Below are positions 34,532-46,463 of a stretch of DNA of 64,000 nucleotides, piece by piece. The stretch lies in assembly GCA_015179125.1 (NCBI GenBank), contig WHVA01000017.1, forward strand, positions 372,001 through 436,000, in the 5' to 3' direction. The notes under the pieces were generated by a model. It made no database searches. It saw only the letters and a list, made by a program, of their open reading frames with translations, and was not told the origin of the DNA. The translations under genes and the position numbers were made by a program. Each line of letters opens with the position of its first letter. The stretch's first letter is position 1. This DNA is from Gautieria morchelliformis. Its lineage: Eukaryota; Basidiomycota; Agaricomycetes; Gomphales; Gomphaceae.

Positions 34532-37500
34532 TGTTGGGTGCATTTATGCTCCTGCACCAAAATCAAGCATAATGTATTCGATTTATTGTATGGTGTTTCA
34601 ATATCTTCTCACATTGGTCTTGTACCATGCATTCACTTCTCTGATTATTTTTGAAAATTTCCAGTCACTCCCTATCTCTCCATTTCATTTTGTTATCTCT
34701 ATTTTCACAGGCGGCTGCACCCAGCGGAGTTTGAAATGACTTCGACGCGCGAGCTCTTGAGCGCTAAAGGGCTGGGTGCACGTATATGCCTTCTGAGACA
34801 GGATAGTGCTCCTCTCTCAGTGACAATAAATTCACTGAGAGAGTGAATTTGATTCTAGTTTTCTAAGAGCTCTACTGAACCTTCCCTGCCATAACGCTGA
34901 GTTGCTAACAAGGGTTATGGGCCCCACAGACACTTCGCAGAAGCTTTTGGGTGTGGAGAAGCTTGCAACAGATGGAAGTAATTGGCCTCTGTGGCGAGCT
35001 ACTCTCACAAGTTATTTTGAGTCCAAAAATCTACTCAGGCATATAGAAGGGAGAGCCATTCGACCTCCTGATCCTCCAGTCATGCCCCCAGGCCATATTC
35101 TTACAGAAGCTGAGGAAGCACAAATTGAGAAGGCTGAGGAGAAGCTGGAGAAGTATCTTGCCAGAGAAGGACAGGCAAATACCAAAATAATCGTCTCAGT
35201 GTCAGAGTCACTAGCTCTGATGCTCTGATGCTACAGAAGAAGAATACAGCAAAAGAAGTCTGGGATGCACTGGTCAATGAGATGACCAAAACGCCCAAGA
35301 TGGTCCTCACCAACCTACAGAGACAGCTTCGCTGTATGAGGTGTCCTGAGGATGGAGACTTGAGAGATCACTTGGACACGGCCCAAGACCTATATGCTCA
35401 TCTTAATGAGATGGGAGCCAGAATTTCTGAAGGAGAGTTCACGGATATCATCCTTGCGTCACTTCCACCCTCCAATGAGGCAGTTATGAATGCCCTTACC
35501 ACGTCGCTCGAAGAATGTGGAATGCCCTTAGTGCCTGATGATATTATCAGAGTACTAAAGGCTCAATATGATAGGAGAAAGACCCTTAATATTTCACAAG
35601 AAGAGCAGGCATTTATTGGTTCATCTACGAAAGGGCAGAAGGGCCGGAAAGACCCGAAGGTGCCTACATGCACTAATTGCCACAAGCCTGGACATGCTAT
35701 CGAGAGTTGCTGGGCTAAAGGAGGTGGTAAAGAAGGCCAGGGGCCATGTCAGAAAAAGAAAGCTAAAGCCAAAAAGAAGAAGGGCAAAGCCAAGGCGAAT
35801 GTTGCCGAAGAAGTGTCTTCTGAGGAGGATGAGAGTGGTAGTCCAGCCGCTTTCGCCAATTTTGACTGCTTCAATTTGAGTAGTCTATCCTTGGACACTG
35901 TTGTTATCCTCGACACTGGAACGACCGCACATATGACCCCTCACAAGAATTTACTGAGGGATGACAGTCCATTCTCACAGCCACGCACAATTCGTGCAGC
36001 CAACAAAGGCACTTTTGATCCTTAGGTTCAGGCTCACTCATGCTATCTAATACAATTGGAGATAAGACTGTGCAAATTACATTGAAGGATACGTTCTACG
36101 CGCCAAAAATGGCTGTTACCCTGATCTCGATCGGCTGGTGCGATGATGCAGGCTATAACACACAAATAGCCGATCAGAAATGCACAATATCCAATCGTAA
36201 AGGCAGGATATTGATGCAAGCACCGAAGCTGAATGGCTTATATCGATTTGACTTACAACACACAAGTGCCGAAGCGCATATATGCGCATCAGCCATGGAG
36301 ATACATCAGAAAATGGGGCATATTTCACAAAAGTCCCTACAGCATTTGCTCAACTGTGGCATGATATTAGGCATTGAATTGAGCTCAAAAGGTGACAAGG
36401 TTGTTTGCGATGCGTGCATTCAAGCGAAGATTGCACGTAAATCACTTCCTCAGGAGCCCAGAAGCCGATCTTCAAAATTCAGTGACAGAATTTATTCTGA
36501 TGTCTGGGGACCAGCGAGACACTCCACAATTGACAAGAAATCCTATTATGTGTCTTTCATCGACGACTATTCAAGAGAATCGGTTATCTATTTGATGGCA
36601 AACAAATCGGAAGCATTTTCAAAATACAAACTCTACGAGGCCTTGATGCTTCGACAGAGGAACGTGCACATTAAAGCACTTGTTTCCGACAGAGGGGGCG
36701 AATACACAAACTTGGAATTTGAACAGCATTTAGCCAAGCAAGGCACGAAGCATCGGTTAACCGTACATGACACCCCGGAGTCAAATGGTATTGCTGAACG
36801 TTTAAACCGAACTCTAGTTGAAAGAGCTCGTGCCATGCTATTGGAATCAAGTCTTCCTAAGACTTTGTGGGGCCATGCAATTTTGCATGCCAACTATCTG
36901 AGGAATAGGACGCACACAAGAGCTTTGCCAGACAAAACCCCTTTTGAAATGATCCATCATGAGAAACCGAACCTGAAGGGCATACACGTGTGGGGAATTG
37001 AAGTCTACGTTAAAGTCAAAGAGGGAAACAAACTAGCAGCCCGTGCCAAAAGAGCTCGGTGGATAGGAATCTCTGGACAAAGCCATGGTCACTGCATCTA
37101 CTGGCCTGACTATCAGAAGGTTTCTGTCGAGCGGAATGTTATATTTGACTCAGAGATGAAGGGGGGCAAAGATCCAATCATTTCTATTGAAGAGTCACAG
37201 CTACCTACGTCCAGAAAGGTGATACAGGCCATTTCGGCCCCACCACCTATGCCTAGTCGCTTAGTCAGCGAGGAGGCAAAGATCGAGGCAATTGACGATA
37301 ATGAACCAGAGGAACGTTTTGAAGAGCTGCAACCCAGTCAGACTGTTGATGTCAGACCTAAAGAAGCTGCTCCAACAAGGAGAAGCGAGAGGATCCGTCA
37401 GCAGCAGGAGTGGCCGGCCGCAAGTGGTCCCGTAACAAGATCTCAAGTTAAGAGACATGCTGGTGCAGACATCACTACACTAGCTTACGAGGACATTGAG

Positions 37501-37926
37501 GACCATCAAGACAAATTATTCGAACAAGATTTATCCTCTGAAACTGACGGAATCAGTGATTATAACCTTGCCATCAGTACACTTTCGACCTCCGATCAAA
37601 ACAAAGATAAGGTGCAGCCGGATTTGAATCAAACCGAGCCTAGCAATGCAGATGAAGCCTTAAATGATCCTATGTAGAAAGCATCGATGGATAAAGAGTA
37701 CAAGGTGCTATTCGACAAAGGTGTATGGGAAGTGGTTAAACCACCTCCTGGGGCAAATATTGTCAGAAATAGATGGGTATTCCTCTGGAAACGCAATCCA
37801 GAAGGTGAACCCATTACACCTAGATCGAGGATGGTCGCCCAAGGCTTTACACAAAGTTTTGGAGTCGACTACAATGAAACCTATACACTGTTAGGGATTG
37901 TCCACAAAGTAACTACCTATTTATGA
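34532..37926 (+). mobile_element. Ty1/copia fossil: 5' LTR, gag, protease, integrase, start of RT
   Basis: Parts in order: 5' LTR 34,532-34,910; primer-binding site 34,912-34,924; gag from ~34,917 with a CCHC knuckle (CTNCHKPGHAIESCW, ~35,665-35,710); an aspartic protease site (VVILDTGTTAHM, ~35,900-35,935); integrase 36,290-37,130, with the GPxR/DDxS region FIDDYSRESVIYL and SDRGGEYTN; reverse transcriptase only to about 37,920. No 3' LTR is attached. Family: Pseudoviridae-like, copia order (integrase before RT). Broken, with about three or four breaks plus loss of its 3' third. It inserted into the Tc1/mariner gene to its left. Confidence 0.85.
34812..34843 (+). terminator. Hairpin with AATAAA in the loop, inside the copia LTR
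   Basis: Twelve-base arms (CTCTCTCAGTGA and its exact complement) flank an eight-base loop CAATAAAT that holds a poly(A) signal. The same 32-bp unit is at 32,370-32,401. In the other LTR subfamily (near 38,513 and 47,680) the arms are kept while the loop differs. It may be the LTR's polyadenylation signal. Confidence 0.55.
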
Positions 37927-38232
37927 ACATTTACTAGGTAGTTAATTAGTTTCAAATGTCCTCAAGAAAGGTTGTATTAATATTTCTATGCTAACACTCA
38001 CATTGGGTCCACAAGGTACAACAATCTCTTGATAGTTTAGCTAAGAATCCCCCACGGTCACATGACTATCACATGACCTCAAAACAGCTCAAAGTCACCT
38101 GATCATCCACTGTCACCTGACAATCACCTGACCTCAAAGTCACCTGATTATCTGCAGCCACCGGACAATCACCTGACCTTAAAGTCACTTGATTATCTAT
38201 GGTCACCTGACAATCACATGACACAGTCACAT
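37927..38232. repeat. Three-copy 45-bp minisatellite
   Basis: From 38,094 a 45-bp unit starting GTCACCTGAT and ending CCTCAAA/CCTTAAA occurs three times (the third cut short), with a degraded partial copy just before. It fills the gap between the end of one copia piece and the next LTR at 38,233. Confidence 0.7.
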
Positions 38233-39120
38233 TGTTGGGTGCATTTATGCTCCTGCACCAAAATTCAAGCATAATATATTCGATTTATTGTATGGTGTTT
38301 CAATCTCTTCTCATATTGTTCTTGTACTATGCATCCATTTCTCTGATTATTTTCGAAATTTTCCAGTCACTCCCCACCTCTCCATTTTATTTTGTTATTT
38401 CTATCTTCACAAGCGGCTGCGCCCAGCGGAGTCTGAAATGACTTCGACGCGTGAGCTCTTGGGCGCGAAAGAGCTGGGTAGTAGTACATGCACAGTGAGA
38501 CAGATTTCCCCTTCTCTCAGTGACAACTAAATTCACTGAGAGAGGCAAGTAAATTAGTCTAGTGTTCTTTTGATTTATTGACCTAGAAATAATCTGTAGT
38601 GAATTAATTTCTAGGTAGTGTATAATATATTTATAGTGACAACTAAATTCACTGAGAGAGTGAATTAATTTCTAGTCTTCTTTTGAGCACCAAGTCCATA
38701 CCTACTGCCTATAATTCCTGTCTACTACGGGGTTATGGGCCCTGGAGACACTTCTGAGAAGCTATTGGGTGTTGAGAAGCTTGCTACTGATGGAAGTAAT
38801 TGGCCATTGGGGCGAGCCACTCTCATCAGTTATTTCGAGTCCAAAAATCTACTCAAGCATGTAGAAGGGAGAGTCACACGACCTCCTGATCCTCCAGTCA
38901 TGCCCCCAGGCCATATTCTTACAGAAGCTGAGGAAACTGAGATGGATAAGGCTGAGGAGAAGCTGGAGAGATATCTTGCTAGAGAAGGACAAGCCAAGAC
39001 CCAAATCATTGTCTCAGTGTCAGAGTCACTAGCTCTGATGCTACAGAAACAAAAGACAGCAAAAGAGACTTGGGATGCACTGGTCAATGAAATGACCAAA
39101 AAGCCCAAGATGGTCCTCAC
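38233..39120 (+). mobile_element. Ty1/copia fossil: LTR plus start of gag
   Basis: LTR about 38,233-38,726 of a second subfamily (two hairpin units), then a primer-binding site GGGGTTATGGGCCC at 38,729-38,742, then the gag N-terminal region (LLGVEKLATDGSNWPL, similar to the element at 34,532). It stops abruptly at ~39,120, where Ty3 family A sequence begins. Broken: only the first ~900 bp remain. Confidence 0.8.
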
Positions 39121-40823
39121 TGTCAGGAGACACCCTGTTTTCCATTTCCAGTTCCGACATCACACCCAGTTCCGATTCCATCTCCGCCTCCGCTTTCGGA
39201 AATGATTCCGCTTCTGGGAGAACTTCCACCAGTTCTGTTCGCCTTTCCAGTTCCACTCCAATTTCCGACTTCCACTCTCGGAACAGTGTCGGAAATCAAG
39301 CGACTCGCGTAATAGGTGGCATCAAGGGTCGATCAAGGGTCAGGGTGGTCAGGGAGATGCAGGGTTGTGTCATGACGCGTCTATTTCTCATATTCAGGTG
39401 CTCTGTCTTACCATTTGTCACCCCATCTCTGTGTTCGTTCCGATCGCCATTGTTATGTTCGGCAACCAATTCTCGCTGTTCACGACAATGACCATGGTTA
39501 TGCTGTCAACAAGCGATCGATGCCTTCGGACTAACTTAGCAGTCATTGTTGGGCCTACCACCTCCTCTGCTCGGCCCTCTTCGCTGGTGTTCTGACAATC
39601 GGATTGCCATGACCTATGTATTTCCTGCACATTGTTACCCCCATTCCCTCGTTCGCTACTCCTCCTCCGTGTTCGCTCGGCTTCGCCCCTCCCTTCGGCC
39701 ACGCCTCCTCTATGTTCTCTCTGTTCACCCTTTGCCGCGTTTCGCCGAACCGCTATTCGCTGCTCGCACATTTCGCCAACAAAGGCACGCCATCAAATAC
39801 GATCGGTACCATTTACCTGGCATGATGATTCATCACTAACCCCATCATCATCTTAAATCCAACCCCTTTGGGTTTTCGTATAAGTATGTTCGCGGAGCTT
39901 TCCCTCAGAAGGTCGTGTGGGATCGACCCAGTGAACGAAGAGTCCGTGCAGGGTGACATGTATGCGGGCCCCAAGACATGGTTTCGTACATAAGTACCTT
40001 CGCCACCTTTACTCTCCGTCGTTTCATATTCGCACCCCTCCCTCACTCTATTGTATGTTTATTCCATCTCCTTAGTATCATGACTGTGCACCCCTATCTA
40101 ACCCTGACTCGTGACGGCCTCTTTCCTATTCGATGATACCGTACGAGCATTCGATATAAGTAGTTTACATTCGCATGTATATTCTCCAGTTCAATTATCA
40201 TACATCGTCCATCTTGTGCAAACTTGACCTCGCTGTGATCATCGTCTTGAGCCTCTCCTTGAAGATTCCTATCTTCGACCAGCCAAGGACTTAGGCATCA
40301 CTGGTGAGTTCTCATACTTCATCTTCGTTACCTTAGCCTTCGAGCTACTTTCTGTGCTGTTGGCGAAGGGACCATTGAAACTTAGACAGCCCTTCCGCAA
40401 TATCTTGCACGTTGCGTCATCAAGTGCTGCGAGCTGTTTTGCTACGACTGTAGACAGGGCGAGCCCCGTTCGGGCAACCCCTTTGTTTCATGAACATTCA
40501 TCGGTTCACTTATTCGCTGAACGGCATACTTATTCGCACAAGTTATTCGGGCATTCGTTGTGTTCACTAATACACGATATTAACGCCTAAAAACCAATCT
40601 TGACAGGTTGATGGCAGGTGCCAAGTGTTGTCCCTGGCTGCGCAGCGTAGTATAATACGGGCTCGCTGACATTGGGGGTCCTTAGACTTTTCTCTTTGGA
40701 TTTCCCCTTGTCAGGTGAGAATCCCCTCTCTTGTATACTCTGTTCATTTATACATACTTTGGATTTCCCCTTGTCAGTTGTGTGGTAGTGTGATCTCCAC
40801 AACCAGTCAGGGTTGCCCTTACA
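39121..40823 (+). mobile_element. Ty3/gypsy family A fossil: end of pol plus 3' LTR, split by an insertion
   Basis: 39,121-39,367 is the Ser-rich last part of family A pol (compare 46,679-46,950, inverted). Its 215-bp LTR is at 40,609-40,823 (TGATGGCAGG...CCTTACA). The two are separated by the 1238-bp insertion at 39,368-40,605. A fossil of a chromovirus; all upstream parts are missing. Confidence 0.7.
39368..40605 (+). mobile_element. 1238-bp solo-LTR-like insertion with 5-bp target duplication
   Basis: Begins TGTCATGACG and ends CTTGACA (TGTCA/TGACA inverted ends) and is flanked by the identical 5-bp repeats GGTTG (39,363-39,367 and 40,606-40,610). The uninterrupted target exists at 46,675-46,690 in reverse, which proves the insertion. 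A 'tataagta'-type box lies near 40,155. There is no coding part, so solo LTR of an unidentified LTR retroelement is the best reading; orientation is assumed. Confidence 0.75.
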
Positions 40824-43690
40824 CGCCCCCTCAACCTCCGTTATATTCACTCTCTACCTTGGAGCTTTCCACGCTCCGGGAATTCATAGATGAGCATCTG
40901 AAAATGGGTTACATTCGGTGCCCTCGGTCTTCGCACGGAGCCCCCATCCTCTTTGTCAAAAAGAAGAGCGGTGAACTTCGGCTTTGCGTCGATTTCCAAG
41001 CACTCAACAAGATTACACAGAAAGATCGCTATCCACTTCCGTTGATTACCAACTTGTTGGATGCACCCTGAAAGGCTCAGATCTATACGAAAATCAACCT
41101 TCAGCATGCATTCAATCTCGTCCAAGTCGCCAAAGGCGACAAGTGGAAAACAGCTTTCCAGACCTGGTATGGCTCTTTCGAATGGCTGGTCATGCCATTT
41201 GGCCTGACCAATGCTCCCGCGGTCTTTCAACCTTTCATGAATGATGTCTTTGGAGATATGCTTGATGTATGTGTCGTCATGTACCTTGATGACATACTCA
41301 TCTACTCCGACGACCCAGTCAAACATAGGGAACACGTCCGTGAAGTATTGCGGCGTCTTCGGAAACACGGCCTCTACGCCAAACCTGATAAATGCAAATG
41401 ACACCATGACTCCGTGGAAGTCCTCGGTTACATGCTCTCTACCGATGGATTTACCATGTCTGAAGACAAAGTCCAAACAATCCGCGATTGGCCCGAACCC
41501 CGGAAGGTAAAAGACATACAGTCCTTCCTCAGCTTCGCCAATTTTTACTGCCGCTTTATCTTCAATTATTCAGACATCACTGTTCCCCTCACTCGGCTTA
41601 CCCATAAAGGCACCCCATGGGCATTTACCGAAGAGTGCTGAAAGTCCTTCAAATACCTCAAGGAGGCTTTCACTTTGGCTCCAATCCTGTCACACTGGGT
41701 TCCTGACCCACCTATGGTTGTGGAAACTGACGCCTCAGATTATGCCCTCGGCACGATTCTGTCCCTGTTCAATGATGCATGCGAACTACATCCCATCACC
41801 TTCTACTCTCAGACATTTTCCGGTGCCGAACTCAATTACGATGTCCACAATAAAGAGTTACTGGCAATCTTTGAAGCATTTCAACGTTGGAGACATTACT
41901 TGGAGGGCTCCGGCTCCCCTATTGACGTTGTCACAGATCACAAAAACTTGGAGTATTTTTCCACCACTAAGTTGCTAACCCGACGACAAGCCTGATGGTC
42001 CGAGTTCCTCTCCCAATTTAACCTCATTATTCGGTTCCATCCCGGAAAGCTCGGTACAAAACCTGACACTCTAACTAGATGATGGGACGTCTACCTTAAA
42101 GAGGGAGGTAATGACTACGGCTCAGTCAATCGCAAAACTTCCGACTTCACAAAACAACAACTATCGGAATCACTCCAGGCAACTTATCTGCTTGCACTCA
42201 TCCTCCGAGCGAGCACCATGATGGACTCCGATCAGCTTCATGCCCACATCTTAGCCAATCTGGCATCTGACCCCGTTCCCTCCCGGCATCTCGGTGATAG
42301 TTCCGACCTGAGATGGACGCAAACCGACGATGGCTTTCTACGCCATGATGGCCGCATATACGTTCCCGATGCCGAAGATCTCCGGCTCTGAGTACTCCAG
42401 TATAAACATGACCACGTACTCTCAGGACACTTTGACCAAAACAAGACCCTTGCTCTAATCCGCAGGGGAATACACCTGGCCCGCAATTCAGTCTTTCGTC
42501 ATCGACTTCTGCAAGTCTTGCACCACTTGCTCCCGTTCAAAGTCCCAGTGTCACCGGCCCTATGGCACCCTCAAGCAGCTCCCGATACCCGAGCAACCAT
42601 GGAATTCCATCTCAATGGATTTCATCGAGCAGTTGCCGGCATCCTCAGGATTCACTGCGATCCTCGTGGTAGTCTGCCACTTAACCAAGCAGAGCATCTT
42701 CATTCCAATGTATGACACGATCATTTCTGCCGACCTAGCCTGCCTGTTTGTCTTGCATGTGTTCTCGAAGCATGGTGTCCCAAGCCGTGTGACATCGGAC
42801 TGAGGTTCGGAATTCGTATCCCACTTCTTCCGTTCCCTCGGCAAAGCTCTCGACATAAACTTGCATTTCACCTCCAATTATCACCCCGGGGGCGATGGTC
42901 AAACCGAACGTGTAAACCAAACTCTCGAACAATATCTTCGGGTATATTGCAACTACCAACATGACAATTGGTCCCAGTTGCTCCTGCTTGCTGAGTTTGC
43001 GTACAATAATGCTCCCAGTGCCACCACCGGCATTTTGCCGTTCTTTGCCAACAAAGGCTGCACTCTGAACTTGACAGTTCACCCTGAAAGGGACCTCACT
43101 TCCTCTTGGGCCCGAGACTTCGCAGTCGACCTTGACCAGCTTCACGCTGCCTTGAAAGAGCAAATCAAATCCACTCAATCTTGGTACCAGGTCTCAGCTG
43201 ACGCACATCGTGCTCCCATCCCCAAGTTCGCGATTGGATCCTTAGCGTTTGTAAAAGCGCAGTTCTTCCAGACAACCCGGCCCTCGAAGAAGCTGACTGA
43301 AAAGTACCTTGGCCCCTTCGAGATCATTGGCCAGGCCAGATCCCGAGCTTACATCCTACTGCTCCCGGACTGCCTTCAGGCAGTCCACCCAGTCTTCCAT
43401 GTCTCAATGCTCAAACCTGTGACCCCGAACACCATCCTGAACGGGGTTCAGTCTCTGCCGCCTCCAGTCAAGATTGACGGCGAGACAGAGTACGAGATTT
43501 CCAAGATCCTTGACTCCAAGATCCACCGACACCGCAGACCTTGTAACCTCCTATACCTCATCCGATGGGCTGGTTATGAAGGTACCAATGAGGAAACGTC
43601 ATGGGTCCTCGCAACCGAGCTTGGCCATGCATCCGAGATCGTGACTGACTTCCACTCACTGCAGGCATATAAAAGTTTTCTTGTCTGAAA
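40824..43690 (+). mobile_element. Ty3/gypsy chromovirus fossil (family B) pol region
   Basis: Parts in order: reverse transcriptase from [17 protein letters not shown] with the catalytic [11 protein letters not shown] at ~41,282; RNase H with VVETDASDYALGT at ~41,720; integrase with NYHPGGDGQTERVNQTLEQY at ~42,875; then LTEKYLGPFEI, HPVFHVSMLKP and a chromodomain (YLIRWAGYEGTNEETSWV) ending at 43,688. The 5' LTR, gag and protease are missing; family A LTR sequence abuts directly. Broken, with roughly six breaks. The chromodomain probably guided insertion to heterochromatin (family knowledge). Confidence 0.85.
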
Positions 43691-44056
43691 AACTGTGCAA
43701 AAAACTGTAAAGTTATTCCAAATATTTTTAGTGTTTTTTATGTAAAAAAAACTATCATAAAATTTTGTGTTTTTATTAGAATTTGTTGAGCAAGAAAATT
43801 GTAAAAAAATTCAAAGTTTTTTTCAGGGTTTTTTATGGGTTTCTTTGTGTTTTCACAAAGAAACTTATAAAAAGACATAAAAAACCATGCAAAAAACTTT
43901 AAACTTTTTTACAATTTTCTTGCTCAACAAATTCTAACAAAAACACAAAATTATATTAAAGTTTTTTCACATTAAAAACACAAAAAAATTTGGAATATCT
44001 TTACAGTTTTTTGAACAGTTTTTCAGACCAGAAAAAAATTATATGCCTCCAGTGAC
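43656..44056. repeat. AT-rich 400-bp near-perfect palindrome
   Basis: The centre is near 43,851 (GTTTCTTTGTG, a 4-base loop, then CACAAAGAAAC). Arms of ~195 bp match with few differences; for example 'gaatttgttgagcaag' at ~43,781 mirrors 'cttgctcaacaaattc' at ~43,920. The arms reach outward to GCAGGCATATAA / TTATATGCCTCC, so the left arm includes the last codons of the family B chromodomain frame. The RNA would fold into one long hairpin. Confidence 0.85.
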
Positions 44057-44314
44057 TTGGCCTACCCTACCAAGCCTGGACCATGGGTTCCTTGAACCTG
44101 AGCTTCGGCTCCCCCATTTCTCTTCACTCATTATATGGTCACTTTCTTAGTTAGACACAACACTCTTTTGCTATGTTTATCTCGGCTGTCTTGCCAAATA
44201 GCTATGCTTGTAGTTCTCGGCCCTGGATCGGTCCCCTGATTCCCTGATCCATTTTTTTTACTCCCATTTCTGATTCCGAACCCCAGACAAAAAAAAAACA
44301 CCAAGAAAAAAGAT

Positions 44315-45640
44315 TCACATTATTCCAAAAAAAAATAAAACATTAGTAGTCTGGTCCTCCCTCATAGTTGCATCCCCGTCCGCATCCATTCTGTCATCAT
44401 TCCCCGATTCCACATCCAAACCCCAATTTCTCGTATCATCCACATCCCCATCTCCATTTTCCGACCTCAAACCCGTATCCGTCTCCGCTCTTTCCCCTTC
44501 CTTATCCTCTTTCTCCTTTCCCTTTTCCCCGCTTCCCGAACCCGATCTCCCCATGAACCCGAACCCTTCCCAATCTGCACCCGAACCCGAACCCCACAGC
44601 CCGGCTTCTTCAGCTGCACCTGTCCACCATTGAACCCGCTTGCTGAGTCGTGAGTTTTGCCGATGAGTCCTCTCAGCAAGCTCCAGTATTCCCTGGAGCG
44701 TATCATGCATGTGCTCAAAGAGCGTATTCTGTTGAGCAAGAAGCTCCTGAAAGGCCCGTTAACTTGGGCCACCCGGCCTCGGTAGGCAGTCCTGAACCCT
44801 TTCCGGATCCCGATCCTGAAGGTCCCGCCTTGATCTCAACTGACGGCTTGACTCCCGTCGGCTTCACTGGCGTCGACCTCCGCATTTTGACCGCCGGCAC
44901 CTCAGTCCCGGCCCCGCTTCCACTTTCCCTCGGTAAAGCTGCAGTGGACCTTGTGCATATTGCAGTCCCGACACACCATATTAATTCCCTGTATGCAAGG
45001 GACTTTCCGCCTAAAGCAGTTGTCGCAAGGGAATTCCTAAACAGCAAGTCAGAACCTGAGCTGAGCCATAAGGGAATACTCACCTCGTCCTCCTCCGACT
45101 CCTCCTCCGTCACCTTCCGTTTCTTAGCCCCCATTGCCTTTGGCTTCATCTTCGTTTGGTTCCGCTCCCGAGCCTGCATAGACATGAGGATCTGAGCTTT
45201 CATAGCAGCCGAATCCACAACCACTAATTCGGGCGATGGAATCCGAATCTCCTGGCTGACCATGGCTTGCCGCTCCCAAAACTCCTTAATCATATCGTCA
45301 AGGCACTTTCTTAGACGTGCACAGGTAGCTACCTCGGCATTCCTGGCCTCCTCCTCTCAGGCCTTCTTCTCAGCCTCCCGAGCCTCTTCTTCGGCTTCCC
45401 AAGCCTCACTCCTCCTCCTTGGCCTCCACTTTGCGCTGCCATTCCTGTTCCTCCTTGGCTTCTTTCGCCTTCCATTCCTCGTCCTCCATCCTCCTTTTCT
45501 CCACCGCGTCCTTATGCTCCTGGGCGAGGCGACGCTTCTCCTTCAACTGTTCCCTCTTCGTCTCTGCCTCTCATTCCTCGCACTCAAGTTCCGCGTCAAG
45601 TTCCTCAACTGTGGGCTCCTGGGCATCTTGGATGTCTGAC
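44315..45640 (-). CDS. Antisense coiled-coil/acidic frame next to the Ty3 family B 3' LTR
   Basis: Minus-strand open stretches start at 45,639: MSDIQDAQEPTVEELDAELE, then a long Glu/Lys/Arg coil (LKEKRRLAQEHKDAVEKRRM). A basic stretch MGAKKRKVTEEESEEDE (near 45,140) and a Cys pair (LIWCVGTAICTRS) follow. The end is DTLQGILELAERTHRQN and a Gly/Ser/Asp/Glu-rich tail to 44,315. It reads opposite to family B pol and lies between pol and that element's LTR at 45,769. It may be an extra antisense gene of the element or a host gene next to it. Treated as an element part: not whole, with a few breaks. I do not recognise the family. Confidence 0.4.
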
Positions 45641-45768
45641 ATGAGAATTGATGGTGATGGGAGGAAGCAGAAAAAGAGATGTGAAACAAAGCTTATGTAA
45701 TACCCTCGTCCCGGCAATCTCTGGGATCTCACTTATGGCCTCATGGGTTCGGCCATAAGGGGAGGTAC

Positions 45769-46227
45769 TGTTAAGACCTGTTCCCAAGTCTGGACCCAAG
45801 GCCTCGGCCTCGGATTTCACTCGGGAACCTTCAGCTTAACTCGGGTTCCCTATCGGTTCATCATTCATCCTGATCCCCTTTCCTAGATAGTCCTGTTCCA
45901 TTTCTGACCATCATCCGTCGACCCTGCTTCCTGCTCGATACGGGCATTGATGCCCTCTTTCCGTTCCTTGCAATTAATATATAAACCCCCATCATGTACG
46001 CTAATTCATCAGTTCTGATATGGACTTAGATTCCTCGTATCTTCCGCTCCTCTGTCCGACCTCGTTCCAAAACTCGGCTTCTAGCTGAATCCATTTCCCG
46101 AAATTAGGGCGGAACACTGTAGTGGGCGCAACCTACGAAGTTGAAGGCAAGCCCTCTGTTCCCGAACTTCAGCTAACCTCAGCTTGGCCCTCAGGTTGAG
46201 TCTTAAGTACGACTTATGTTCTTAACA
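45769..46227 (+). mobile_element. 459-bp LTR, probably the 3' LTR of Ty3 family B
   Basis: Begins TGTTAAGACC and ends GTTCTTAACA (inverted ends TGTTAAGA/TCTTAACA). A purine-rich tract AAGGGGAGG sits just upstream (45,757-45,765), as expected for a plus-strand 3' LTR. A TATA box 'atataaac' is near 45,980. Linkage to family B pol 2 kb upstream is inference from strand and position. Confidence 0.65.
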
Positions 46228-46463
46228 TTCATGGAATAAACAAATCATGATACTTAGAAGAAGGGGAATGGAGAGATGGAGATGGAGGAGGACAGAGCAG
46301 ATGAACAGGGAGAGAGATACAAGATACAAGAAATAGACAAGTTGAATGCTGACAGCTCCAGCAAATATGCACTGGGGAAGGAGATATAATGTGATCCATT
46401 TCTGTTAGAACTTGGGAAGAATATATTCTGGTCTCTGGCATGTGCCAAGGCTGTGTTGGTTGG
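46228..46463. other. Short unique spacer between two LTRs
   Basis: Purine-rich (GGAGAGATGGAGATGGAG) with no gene or repeat seen. Confidence 0.3.

Noticed and set aside
44368-45700. Plus-strand Ser/Pro-rich frames
   Set aside because: They mirror the Glu/Lys-rich minus-strand frames, which have the more protein-like composition.
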